This document shows positions 16,923 through 25,615 of a DNA stretch of 64,000 nt, piece after piece. Positions within the stretch are counted from its first letter, which is position 1. Each line of letters opens with the position of its first letter. The stretch comes from Planotetraspora kaengkrachanensis (GTDB lineage Bacteria; Actinomycetota; Actinomycetes; Streptosporangiales; Streptosporangiaceae): contig NZ_BONV01000043.1 of assembly GCF_016862895.1 (NCBI RefSeq), positions 1-64,000 on the forward strand, read 5' to 3'. The notes below the pieces were generated by a model. The model saw only the letters and a program-made list of their open reading frames with translations. It searched no databases and was not told where the DNA came from. Made by a program: the position numbers and the translations under genes.

Positions 16923-18851
16923 GTGGGCGACCCGCACCCGGAGCATGCTCAGCTTCAGGCGGACCGTATATACCTGGGCTGGCAGTACGCCCTGCTGCAT
17001 TCAGACCCGGGACCCCCGCCCAAACGCCCCGCCCGGGAGGACGTCGACGAGGCGGCGGACCGGTCGCCGGTCGACGAGGAGTGGGTCCAGCGGGAGCGAC
17101 TCCAGGAGGACATGCTCAACCGGCCGGTCCGGATCTTCCGCCGTTTCATGGCCGTGGTGGCGGCGGGCATCTTCGCCCTCGGGGTGACGCAGATGCTCGC
17201 GTGGTCGTTCGTGATGCTCGGGCTGGTCGCCGCCGGCGGCGTGGCCGGCATCTGCACCTACGCGATCGCCCAGGGCAACCGTGCCGTCGGCGTCCGGGTC
17301 AACGAGCGGCTCGCGCGGGAGCAGCGGGCGCAGGAGCGGCGCGAGCGCGACATCCAGGCGGCCCAGGAGCAGCACGCCGACGAGTACCGAGCCTGGGCCG
17401 ACAAGAAGAGCGCGTTCGACAAGCAGCTGAGCTGGTACGCCGTGGCGGTGCCCGACGAGATCGACCGCGTCGACGTCGCCGGCGGGACGCTTCCCGGCTG
17501 GTCGGCGCTGATCACCTTGATCGGCGCGACCCGGCTCTACAGCGGCGGCCACCTCACCGTGCTCGACCTGTCCGAGGGCGCCATCGCCAAGGACCTCATC
17601 GAGCTGGCCAAGCGGGGCGGCGACGACCCCCTGGTGTGGGTCCTTCCCGTGGACCTGCCGCGGCTCGACCTGGGCGCCACGCTCAAGCCGGAGGCCTTCG
17701 CCGACGTGCTCGCCCACGTGGTGAGCGTGAGCGAGGAGACCAGCAGGGACATCGGCTTCGACAACGCCATCCTGGAACGGGTCCTCGAGGTGCTCGGGGA
17801 GAAGGCCACGATCAGCCAGGTCACCGCGGCGCTCAGGGCTCTCGCACAGGTGGGCGACCCGCGTGACGACATGAAGTACGGCCTGCTCACCGCGAGCCAG
17901 CTCGAACGCATCGGCACGCTGTTCGGCCGCGGCGTCGCCGACCGGGTGGTGATCGAGCGCGCCTGGGCGCTCGAGTCGCAGTTGCGCAAGCTGGAGACGC
18001 TGGGCACAGAGGCCGTACGGCTGCCGCCGGCACGCCTGCGCGTGGTGAGCATGGACCGCCAGGCAGGGGTGTTCGGCAACCGGGTGCTCGGCACCTACGT
18101 GGCCACCGCGCTCACGCACATCCTGCGCCAGTCGCCGGCGAGCGAGCGGCCCTGGTACCACACGATCATCGTGGCCGGGGCGGACAAGTTACGCGGCGAC
18201 GTGCTCGACCGGCTCATGGACGCCTGCGAGACGTCCCGCACGGGCCTGGTGCTGACCTACCGCAGCCTCACCCCGACGGTCCGGGAACGGCTGGGCAGGG
18301 GCCACGCCGCCGTCGCGTTCATGCGCCTGGGCAACGCGGAGGACGCCAGGGTCGCGAGCGAGCACGTCGGCACCGAGCACCGCCTGGAGCTGGCCCACCT
18401 CACCGAGACGTTCAGCTCGTCCGTCCACCCCCCGAGCGGCTTCTACACCTCCACGGTCGGCGTGGGCCGTACCGGGCCGGAGGAGAAGGGGGATGGCGAC
18501 CTCAGGGAGGACATCACCGAGTCGACCGAGTGGGGGCGCACCGCTCCCCAGGTCGCCGAGGGCATGCTGCAGCGCTCACGGGAGTTCCTCGTCGAGCCGC
18601 ACCAGCTCCAGCAGCTGCCCACCACGTCGGTGATCGTCACGCACGCGACCGCCGAGGGGCGTCAGGTCAGGCTCGCGGACGCCAACCCGGCGATCCTCAC
18701 GTTCCCCAAGACCACGCTGGGTGAGTTCCAGGAGCTCCGGCGGGTCGCGCTGCGGCAGGAGGAGCCCGAACCCGTCGAGCTCGACGAGGACGCGCCGCCG
18801 CCGAACCTCGGTCCTCCGCCGCCCCGGCTCGATTGGCGGAAGCGGCCATGA
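16923..18851 (+). CDS. Membrane-bound degenerate VirD4-like NTPase-domain protein (unknown)
   Basis: A 642-residue protein: two transmembrane helices (about 76-95 and 96-116), a charged coiled coil (124-170) and a large domain shaped like a coupling-protein ATPase. The P-loop position reads GGTLPGWS (187-194), lacking the lysine, and the Walker B strand reads TIIVAGAD (414-421), so nucleotide hydrolysis is doubtful. Downstream text such as TRTGLVLTYRSL and HAAVAFMRLGNAEDA mimics the TraG/TraM-recognition part of such ATPases. The C-terminus is acidic and proline rich. GTG at 16923 has GGAGGG upstream. It precedes the HerA-like gene by 96 bp. Confidence 0.8.
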   Translation: MGDPHPEHAQLQADRIYLGWQYALLHSDPGPPPKRPAREDVDEAADRSPVDEEWVQRERLQEDMLNRPVRIFRRFMAVVAAGIFALGVTQMLAWSFVMLGLVAAGGVAGICTYAIAQGNRAVGVRVNERLAREQRAQERRERDIQAAQEQHADEYRAWADKKSAFDKQLSWYAVAVPDEIDRVDVAGGTLPGWSALITLIGATRLYSGGHLTVLDLSEGAIAKDLIELAKRGGDDPLVWVLPVDLPRLDLGATLKPEAFADVLAHVVSVSEETSRDIGFDNAILERVLEVLGEKATISQVTAALRALAQVGDPRDDMKYGLLTASQLERIGTLFGRGVADRVVIERAWALESQLRKLETLGTEAVRLPPARLRVVSMDRQAGVFGNRVLGTYVATALTHILRQSPASERPWYHTIIVAGADKLRGDVLDRLMDACETSRTGLVLTYRSLTPTVRERLGRGHAAVAFMRLGNAEDARVASEHVGTEHRLELAHLTETFSSSVHPPSGFYTSTVGVGRTGPEEKGDGDLREDITESTEWGRTAPQVAEGMLQRSREFLVEPHQLQQLPTTSVIVTHATAEGRQVRLADANPAILTFPKTTLGEFQELRRVALRQEEPEPVELDEDAPPPNLGPPPPRLDWRKRP

Positions 18852-18947
18852 CACCGTCCGGATCCGGTAAGGGCATCGTCAACAGGGATGTGGGCACGTG
18901 ATCGTTGAAGGAGTCTCTCCCCTGTTCGTCGTCAAGTGAGGGGTCTC

Positions 18948-21900
18948 ATGCATCCGTTCCCCTTGAGCGGGCCGTGGTACCGGATCCAGGCGATCGCCGC
19001 GCCGTCGCGGAGTTCGTCCGCGGAGTGGGACTTCGTCACCGTTCTCCCGGCCGTGCTGTCCGCCGCTCAGCGCGACCGCCCATTCGTCATCGGCTGGTTG
19101 TCGCGTGGTTCGGGTGCGCCGCTCGAGCTCATCACCAACGCGGGGCCGCTGACGCCGCCCCGGCCGCCCAAGCGCGCGGTCGCCAGCGACGAGGCGCCCG
19201 TAACGGGTCCCCAGCCGCTGCTGTTCCCCGGCGGCGCCCGCGGGGTCGAGATCGGGGAGGAGTGGCTCGCCGACCTGGCCGACCTGGTCTGGACGCCGTG
19301 CCCCGGCAGGCAGGCGCCCCCGCTGTACGGCAGGCGCGAACCCGAGCCCGACGAGCACAAGCGGCCGACGCTGTTCGAGTCGACGCTGGTCACGTTGATG
19401 TCGCGGCCGTTCGGCTGGGTGGTCGTGGCCGAGCCGACCGACCTCCTCGACACCGAGGTGGCGCATCTGCGCACCCAGCTGAACGTCCTGCGCCAGTACG
19501 GCGACGCGTCGGAGAGGTCCAGGTTCGACGCCGAGCGCGCGGAACGCAGGATGCAGGAACTCGACGCCTTCCGCGAGGCCGGGCTGTGGAACGTCCGCGT
19601 GCTCGCGGGGGCCGCCGGTCCCGACGAACTGCGGCAGCTCGCCCCCGTCCTGGTCGGCTCGGTCGAGATGAGCCACCACCCCTACCGGCTCCGCAGCGCC
19701 ATGTCGGTACCGGCCCTGTCCGGGGCCGAGCGCGGCATCACCGAGGGCGAGTCCGTGTACGGCTTCGCCGAGGCGCTGGCCGTCAACCTGCAGGACTCCG
19801 CGGACGGGGCGGGCGCGCCGTTCGCCGCCACCGCGGGAGCCCTCGCCGCCCTCGCGGGCCTGCCGCGCCGGGAGGTCCCGGGCGTGCGCGTCGTCGACGC
19901 CGGCTACTTCGACGTGACGAGTGAGGCGGAGACTGAGGGCTCGTCCGAACTGATCGACCTCGGCGCGATCGTGGACGGCCAGGACCGGGCGGTGGGGGCG
20001 TTCCGGGTGCCCCTGGCCACGCTGAACCGCCACGCCTTCATCACCGGCGCCACCGGCTCGGGCAAGTCGCAGACCGTCAGGCACCTGCTGGAGGAGCTCA
20101 CCAAGGCCGGGATCCCGTGGCTGGCCATCGAGCCGGCCAAGTCGGAGTACGCCGCGATGGCGGGCCGGGTCGAGAACCTGGCGCCGCTGACCGTCATCAA
20201 CCCGTCCGCGCCGGACAACGTGCCCTTCAGCGTGAACCCGCTGGCTCCCGAGCCCGGGTATCCGGTGCAGGCGCACATCGACATGGTCCGCGCGCTCTTC
20301 ATGGCGGCCTTCGACGCCGAGGAGCCGTTCCCGCAGATCATGTCCCTGGCCCTCCAGCGGGTGTACGAGGCGAACGGCTGGGACGTCGTCACCGGCGGCG
20401 GGATCCCCGGCGCGGCGGTGCAGCCGGCCGTGCCGACGCTCGAGCAGTTGCAGCAGCACGCCCTGGAGGTCATCCAGGAGATCGGTTACGGCAACGAGGT
20501 GCAGGCCGACGTCGAGGGGTTCATCAGCCTCCGGCTGCGGAGCCTGCGGGTGGGCAGCGCCGGCCGCTTCTTCGAGGGGGGCCACCCGGCCGACATCGGC
20601 GGCCTGCTCCAGCGCAACGTGGTGCTCGCCATCGAGGACGTGGCCAACGACGAGGACAAGGCGTTCCTGATGGGCACGCTGATCATCCGCATCGTCGAGC
20701 ACCTGCGGATGCGCGCCAGGCAGGACCCGCGGGGCGAGGACGGCCCGCCCGGCCTCCGGCACGTCATCGTGATCGAGGAGGCCCACCGCCTGCTCAGGGA
20801 CCGCGGCTCGCAGCGGGCCTCCACCCACGCGGTCGAACTGCTGGCCGGCATGCTCGCCGAGATCAGGGCGTACGGCGAGGGCATCATCGTCGCCGAGCAG
20901 ATCCCCACGAAGCTGGTCTCCGACGTGGTGAAGAACACCGCGCTGAAGGTCGTCCACCGTCTGCCGGCCGAGGACGACCGCCGGCTCGTCGGCGCGGCGA
21001 TGAACCTGAGCGAGGACCAGTCCCGGCAGGTCGTCTCGCTCCAGCCGGGGTACGCGGCGGTCTTCGCCGACGGGATGGACCGTCCGCTGCGCATCCAGGT
21101 GCCGCTGGGGGAGGACCGCGAGCGGGCCATGCTGAGCCCGGTGCCGCCCATCTGCGGCCGCCGATCGGCCGCCTGCGGCCGCGAGTGCCGTACGGGCAAG
21201 GCCTGCACGCTGGTGGAGCTGCGCGAGGCCGACCTCCTCGCCGTGGCGCCGGAGTGGGCGTGGCTGCGGATCTGGACCGACACCGTGATCCTCTCCTTCG
21301 TGACCAACCGCTCGCTGCCGGGTGTGCCACGCGTGCTCGCCGACATCTGGGGCGAGCTGCCGGTCAAGCGCAGGGAGTGCCTGCTCGCCACCCTCACCGA
21401 GCGCGGTGTCGCCCGCAGGTCGTGGTCGTTGCGTACCTGGTTCGACCCCACACTGCTCACCGAGAAGGCCGCCGATGTCGCCGCTGGGCTGCTCGACCCG
21501 GAGGAGAGGGAGCAGCCGATGCAGGCCGGGGAGCGGCCGGGGGCGGCCTGGGTCATCCCGCAGGTCCGCTGGCTGCACGAGGTCGACAGGCTGTTCCCCT
21601 TCGGCCATCCCGCACCCGACCTGCGCAGCGCCGCTCCGGCGATGGAGTACGCCCTGTTTGGCACCGATCCCGTCGGCCGGCCGTACGCGCATCAGGGGGT
21701 GAACGGGTCCGCGCCGGTGGGCGAGGGCGGCGTCGCGGTGGGGGTCAGGACCGAGCTGCTGGGACACCGGGCCAAGGCTCTGCGTCATCACCCCCTGTCG
21801 ATGGAGGTGGACCGCAACCGCGCCCTCGCGTGGCGGGTCATCCTCGGCGACGACGAGCACGAGGGCATCCAGCGGGACGTGGGGACGGTCGCCATCGGCG

Positions 21901-22040
21901 TTGAGCCGAAGGACCGGGTCAAACACGTCGCCCAGACGATGGGCGCCGGGTGGCTGGAGACCGTCCTGTCCTGGCCCCGCCGGTTCGTCCTCCCCTTCGA
22001 CGGAGACACCCCTCCGGAGCTGTCCTTCCTCGGGGCGTGA
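18948..22040 (+). CDS. HerA/VirB4-like ATPase with cysteine cluster
   Basis: A 1,030-residue P-loop ATPase of the HerA/FtsK superclass, cytosolic as predicted. The Walker A motif GATGSGKSQT is near 367 and Walker B VIVIEEAH near 607, followed by the conserved AEQIPTKL and KNTALKVVHRL segments of HerA/VirB4 enzymes. Members pump DNA or protein substrates or power secretion. Unusual features are a long N-terminal region of about 340 residues, four cysteines C736-x6-C743-x3-C747-x5-C753 that could bind a metal, and a C-terminal extension of about 270 residues. ATG at 18948 has GAGGGG five bases upstream. Substrate unknown. Confidence 0.88.
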   Translation: MHPFPLSGPWYRIQAIAAPSRSSSAEWDFVTVLPAVLSAAQRDRPFVIGWLSRGSGAPLELITNAGPLTPPRPPKRAVASDEAPVTGPQPLLFPGGARGVEIGEEWLADLADLVWTPCPGRQAPPLYGRREPEPDEHKRPTLFESTLVTLMSRPFGWVVVAEPTDLLDTEVAHLRTQLNVLRQYGDASERSRFDAERAERRMQELDAFREAGLWNVRVLAGAAGPDELRQLAPVLVGSVEMSHHPYRLRSAMSVPALSGAERGITEGESVYGFAEALAVNLQDSADGAGAPFAATAGALAALAGLPRREVPGVRVVDAGYFDVTSEAETEGSSELIDLGAIVDGQDRAVGAFRVPLATLNRHAFITGATGSGKSQTVRHLLEELTKAGIPWLAIEPAKSEYAAMAGRVENLAPLTVINPSAPDNVPFSVNPLAPEPGYPVQAHIDMVRALFMAAFDAEEPFPQIMSLALQRVYEANGWDVVTGGGIPGAAVQPAVPTLEQLQQHALEVIQEIGYGNEVQADVEGFISLRLRSLRVGSAGRFFEGGHPADIGGLLQRNVVLAIEDVANDEDKAFLMGTLIIRIVEHLRMRARQDPRGEDGPPGLRHVIVIEEAHRLLRDRGSQRASTHAVELLAGMLAEIRAYGEGIIVAEQIPTKLVSDVVKNTALKVVHRLPAEDDRRLVGAAMNLSEDQSRQVVSLQPGYAAVFADGMDRPLRIQVPLGEDRERAMLSPVPPICGRRSAACGRECRTGKACTLVELREADLLAVAPEWAWLRIWTDTVILSFVTNRSLPGVPRVLADIWGELPVKRRECLLATLTERGVARRSWSLRTWFDPTLLTEKAADVAAGLLDPEEREQPMQAGERPGAAWVIPQVRWLHEVDRLFPFGHPAPDLRSAAPAMEYALFGTDPVGRPYAHQGVNGSAPVGEGGVAVGVRTELLGHRAKALRHHPLSMEVDRNRALAWRVILGDDEHEGIQRDVGTVAIGVEPKDRVKHVAQTMGAGWLETVLSWPRRFVLPFDGDTPPELSFLGA

Positions 22041-22160
22041 TCATGCACAGGTTCGGGGAAATCCTCATTCACCTGCATCTTCGCAGTCCGTGATCATGCA
22101 CAGGTTCGCCGATGGCACCTCCCGCCTGCGTCTGCACGGTTCGTGATCATGCAGTCCCGT
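22038..22160. repeat. Three units of a 53-bp imperfect tandem repeat
   Basis: TGATCATGCACAGGTTCG begins at 22038 and again at 22091, and TGATCATGCA begins a third time at 22144, each exactly 53 bp apart. Units one and two also agree at many positions in their second half (CCTGC, TCT, GT.CG). The first unit starts at the stop codon of the HerA-like gene. Each unit contains the palindrome TGATCA. Function unknown. Confidence 0.75.
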
Positions 22161-22213
22161 ACGGCCCCGAGCCGCGAGGCGGCCGGTGGTGGAGCGCGGA
22201 TAGGATCTCGGGC

Positions 22214-23470
22214 ATGAGTCAGCTTCCGTTGCGGGCGCAGCTCGCCAGTGCCTTGGGCCGCACGGCCGCGACGCTGTCCAGAGCCACCGGACGCGGCGAC
22301 GGGTCCGTCATCGGCGGCAGGGTCGGGCTCATGCTGGAGCCCGACCTGTTGCGCAAGCTCGCGTCGGACCGCAAGCTCGCCCTCGTCAGCGCCACCAACG
22401 GCAAGACCACGACGACACGTCTGATCGCCTCGGCGCTCATGGAGCTGGGCGAGGTCGCCACCAACGCCTTCGGCGCGAACATGCCCGCCGGGCACGTGTC
22501 GGCGCTGTCAGGGGCGAAGCACGCGCCGTTCGCCGTCCTCGAGGTCGACGAGAAATACCTCCCCGAGGTGCTGGACACGACCAACGCCGGCATCGTCACC
22601 CTCATGAACCTCAGCCGCGACCAGATGGACCGCGCGGCCGAGATCTGGCTGCTCGCCCAGAAGTGGCGTCGCGCGTTCGCGGGCAAGCCCGCGCACGTGA
22701 TCGCCAACTGCGACGACCCCCTGGTCACCTGGGGTGCGTCCACGGCGGCCCGGGTGACCTGGGTGTCGGGCGGGCAGCGCTGGCGTGAGGACTCGTGGTG
22801 CTGCCCCGAGTGCGGCGGCCCGCTCGACCGCGGCGGTTCCCGGGAGATGGGGCAGCAGGGGTCGGTCCACTGGGCCTGCCGCGAGTGCACCTTCCACCGG
22901 CCCGAGCCCGACTGGATCCTCGACGGCGAGGACGTGATCGACCCGCACGGCCGGCGCTGGCGGCTCGATCTGCAGCTTCCCGGCGAGGCCAACCGGTCCA
23001 ACGCCGCGATCGCGCTCGCCACGGTGGACGCGTTCGGCCTCGACCCGGCGCGGGCGATCCCGAGACTGCGGACGGTCGCGTCGGTCGCGGGCCGTTACAC
23101 GACGGTGGAGCGCGACGGGCGTGCGATGCGGCTGCTGCTGGCCAAGAACCCGGCGGGCTGGCTGGAGGCCTTCGAGGTCTCCGACCCGAGGCTTCCGATC
23201 ATCCTGTCCATCAACGCCCAGGGGCCGGACGGACGGGACACCTCGTGGCTGTGGGACGTCGACTACCGCATCCTCCGGGGGCGGCCCGTCTTCGTGACCG
23301 GCGAACGGCGTCTCGACCTGGCCCTGCGTCTCGACGTCGCCGGCATCCCGTTCCAGCTCTGCGACTCGTTCGACCAGGCGGTGGCCACGCTGCCGCTGGG
23401 CAGGATCGACGTGATCGCCAACTACACCGCGTTCCAGCAGATCCGGACGGAGTTCGGCCGTGCAGTCTGA
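22214..23470 (+). CDS. murT: MurT, lipid II isoglutaminyl synthase ligase subunit
   Basis: The Mur-ligase-like subunit of the MurT/GatD complex, which amidates the alpha-carboxyl of D-glutamate in lipid II at the inner face of the membrane. The 418-residue protein has the ATP loop SATNGKTTTTRL (about 59-70), the Mur central domain, a zinc-ribbon insert (CCPECGG and CREC, about 196-225) characteristic of MurT, and a C-terminal DUF1727 domain. ATG at 22214 is preferred over upstream starts that run into the repeats. It overlaps gatD by 11 bp. Confidence 0.95.
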   Translation: MSQLPLRAQLASALGRTAATLSRATGRGDGSVIGGRVGLMLEPDLLRKLASDRKLALVSATNGKTTTTRLIASALMELGEVATNAFGANMPAGHVSALSGAKHAPFAVLEVDEKYLPEVLDTTNAGIVTLMNLSRDQMDRAAEIWLLAQKWRRAFAGKPAHVIANCDDPLVTWGASTAARVTWVSGGQRWREDSWCCPECGGPLDRGGSREMGQQGSVHWACRECTFHRPEPDWILDGEDVIDPHGRRWRLDLQLPGEANRSNAAIALATVDAFGLDPARAIPRLRTVASVAGRYTTVERDGRAMRLLLAKNPAGWLEAFEVSDPRLPIILSINAQGPDGRDTSWLWDVDYRILRGRPVFVTGERRLDLALRLDVAGIPFQLCDSFDQAVATLPLGRIDVIANYTAFQQIRTEFGRAV

Positions 23471-24200
23471 ATTGACAATCGTCTGGATCTATCCGGACCT
23501 GCTCAGCACCTACGGCGACCAGGGCAACGTGCTGGTCCTGGAGCAGCGGGCCCGTGCCCGGGGCGTGCCGGCGCGGATCCACTACGTCCGGTCGTCCGAC
23601 CCGGTGCCCCAGCAGGGCGACATCTACCTCATCGGCGGTGGCGAGGACCGCCCGCAGATCCTCGGGGCCGAGCGGTTGCGCAAGGACGGCGGGCTCCAGA
23701 TGGCGGTTGCCCGCGGTGCCGCGCTGCTGGCGGTGTGCGCGGGCTACCAGATCATGGGCTCGGTGTTCGGCGGCGAGGAGGGGCAGCCCGTGCCCGGACT
23801 CGAACTGCTCGACATCAGCTCCAGCCGGGGTGAGCGGCGCGCGGTCGGCGAGCTTGCCGCTGAGGTGGATCCGGCGCTGCGGCTGCCCACGCTGACGGGG
23901 TTCGAGAACCACATGGGCGTCACCCGGCTTGGTCCGGGGGTGCGGGCCCTGTCGCGGACGATCGTCGGCACGGGCAACGGCGACGGCACCGAGGGATGCG
24001 TCGCCGGGAAGATCGTCGGTACGTACCTGCACGGCCCGGCGCTCGCCCGCAATCCCGCGCTGGCCGACCTGCTGCTCTCGTGGGCGATCGGGCCGCTGCC
24101 CCCGATGAACGACGACTGGTATCAGCGGCTGCGCGACGAGCGGCTCGCGGCCGTCCTGGGCGAAGACGCCTCCAACCCGCCCGAGGGTTCCCGCCGGTAG
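23460..24200 (+). CDS. gatD: GatD, glutaminase subunit of lipid II isoglutaminyl synthase
   Basis: A class I glutamine amidotransferase of the CobB/CobQ type, 246 residues, that supplies ammonia to MurT. The nucleophile cysteine is in LLAVCAGYQIMG (about residue 94) and the catalytic histidine in GTYLHGPAL (about 190). Start is GTG at 23460, inside the end of murT, so the two subunits are made together. D-glutamate amidation affects peptidoglycan crosslinking and lysozyme resistance. Confidence 0.95.
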   Translation: MQSELTIVWIYPDLLSTYGDQGNVLVLEQRARARGVPARIHYVRSSDPVPQQGDIYLIGGGEDRPQILGAERLRKDGGLQMAVARGAALLAVCAGYQIMGSVFGGEEGQPVPGLELLDISSSRGERRAVGELAAEVDPALRLPTLTGFENHMGVTRLGPGVRALSRTIVGTGNGDGTEGCVAGKIVGTYLHGPALARNPALADLLLSWAIGPLPPMNDDWYQRLRDERLAAVLGEDASNPPEGSRR

Positions 24201-24245
24201 GCGCGGCGGGGCCGGCGGGTGATCAGCCCGTACGGCTCCCGCCGG

Positions 24246-24608
24246 CTAGTACACCAGGGCCTGGACGCCCTCGGCGAGCACCTCTTCGACGAAGGTGGAG
24301 GCTCCCGCGATGCGGACACCGTCGATGATGTCGTCGACGGTGATCTCGCGGCGTGCGGCGCACTGGGTGCAGAGGGTCACGCGTCCACCCGCGAGCACGG
24401 CGTCGAGCAGGTCCGCCAGCGGGGCGGCCTCCGGGAGGACGAACTCCTTCGCACGACCGGGCAGCGCGAACCACGCGGATTCGCCGGTGAGCCACAGGGA
24501 TACCGGAACGCCGCTGGCCAGCGCGGCCGCCGCGACGGTGAACGCCTGGTTGCACCGCTCCGGTGCGTCCGCACCGGCCGTCACCTTGATCACCAGTGAT
24601 CGTGCCAT
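24246..24608 (-). CDS. DsrE-family sulfur-relay-like protein
   Basis: A 120-residue protein of the DsrE/DsrF-like fold. Members bind or relay sulfur through a conserved cysteine; here TLCTQCAARR carries two cysteines near residues 80 and 83. N-terminal text LVIKVTAGADAPERCNQAF fits the family. It is oriented opposite to gatD and shares an upstream region with the nitrobindin gene. The substrate is unknown. Confidence 0.8.
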   Translation of the reverse strand: MARSLVIKVTAGADAPERCNQAFTVAAAALASGVPVSLWLTGESAWFALPGRAKEFVLPEAAPLADLLDAVLAGGRVTLCTQCAARREITVDDIIDGVRIAGASTFVEEVLAEGVQALVY

Positions 24609-24732
24609 GGTGGCAGCCTAGTCGGCGGCCGATGCTCGCGCGTCGGCGCATACCGGATAAGTCAGCACAAGTCCTGTGAAGGCCGTCGCCCCGGCGATCC
24701 GGACCGCGTCCGGGCATCTAAGCTCGTGTTCC

Positions 24733-25230
24733 ATGGACGCACATCCCGACCTCGAACCGATCGCCTTCCTCCTGGGCCGTTGGGAGGGGGCCGGCGTGAT
24801 CGGCTACCCCACCATGGAGAGCGCCAATTTCGGCCAGGAGGTGGAGTTCGGGCACAACGGCAAGCCGTTCCTGACCTACCGGAGCCGCTCCTGGCTGCTG
24901 GACGCCGAGGGCGCCAAGGTCCGCCCGCTCGCCACGGAGACCGGATTCTGGCGGATCCAGCCCGAGCGCCAGCTCGAGGTCTGTCTCGCCCACCCCACGG
25001 GCATCGTGGAGATCTATGTGGGGGAGGTCGTCTTCCACAAGATCGAGCTGCGGACCGACGTCGTCGCCCGTGCGGCGAGCGCCAAGGAGTACACGGCGGG
25101 CCACCGGCTTTACGGCCTGGTCAACGGCAATCTGATGTACGCCTACGACATGGCGGCCGTGGGTCAGCCGCTGCAGTCGCACGCCTCCGCTGAGCTCAAG
25201 AAGGTCGCGGACTTCGAGCCGGAGGACTGA
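24733..25230 (+). CDS. Nitrobindin-like heme-binding beta-barrel protein (FABP/DUF1794 family)
   Basis: A 165-residue beta-barrel with the family signature GRWEGAGV (GxWxGxG, about residues 13-20) and a C-terminal histidine region (QSHASAELKKV) expected to ligate heme. Nitrobindins bind ferric heme and may isomerise peroxynitrite or handle nitric oxide. ATG at 24733 matches homologues starting MDAHPDL. It is usually next to a Fur-type regulator in actinomycetes, as here. Confidence 0.9.
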   Translation: MDAHPDLEPIAFLLGRWEGAGVIGYPTMESANFGQEVEFGHNGKPFLTYRSRSWLLDAEGAKVRPLATETGFWRIQPERQLEVCLAHPTGIVEIYVGEVVFHKIELRTDVVARAASAKEYTAGHRLYGLVNGNLMYAYDMAAVGQPLQSHASAELKKVADFEPED

Positions 25231-25274
25231 ACAGGCGGCCGGTGGAGAATGCCGGCCAGGCAGGTTTTGCTTCT

Positions 25275-25512
25275 CCAGAAAAGAAAAGAACCCCGGGCGG
25301 CCTCCGCCTCATGGTGAGGCGGGCCGGCTGGACCAATGGCCGAGAAGTGCTCCTCGGCCGCCGGCAGCCCGGGGTTCCGGTGTCTGTTGAGGATTTCGCC
25401 GGGACGTCAAAGACATCCAGACGGAAGGTCCGAATGGACGACGTCCTAGCGGACAGCCACCTCGCTAGTCCAATAATGATCAACCATTGCTCGGACCACC
25501 TCCCTTCTGCGT
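25275..25512 (-). ncRNA. Candidate small RNA with a short coding region and terminator
   Basis: On the minus strand a promoter-like pair TTGCCC (25548-25543) and TAACGT (25524-25519), 18 bp apart, predicts a start near 25512. The transcript would carry a 13-codon frame with a strong ribosome site, then a structured three-way-junction segment (outer stem 25289-25298 with 25367-25376, AACCCCGGGC/GCCCGGGGTT; inner stems 304-311/315-322 and 338-344/353-359 of the 25-kb numbering), ending in TTCTTTTCTTTTC, a good terminator tract. No gene on this strand lies downstream within 650 bp. I know no Rfam match. Prediction only. Confidence 0.5.
25446..25487 (-). CDS. 13-residue peptide frame inside the candidate small RNA
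   Basis: The frame MVDHYWTSEVAVR starts at ATG 25487 and follows GGGAGGTGG at 25504-25496, an almost ideal ribosome binding site at correct spacing. The 5' leader would be only about 24 bases. It may be a leader peptide, or the RNA may act by itself. No family is recognised. Confidence 0.4.
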   Translation of the reverse strand: MVDHYWTSEVAVR

Positions 25513-25615
25513 GCTTGTACGTTATGCGAGCGCCGGAGACGGGGGCAAGCGATTATGCGGGGGGCCGAAATCCCGGCGAGACGCACGTATCGGTGACGCC
25601 TCGTAGACTCGGTTC

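Noticed and set aside
18879-21926. A 1,015-residue minus-strand open frame opposite the HerA-like gene
   Set aside because: A shadow frame of a very GC-rich gene. The plus-strand product has intact ATPase motifs.
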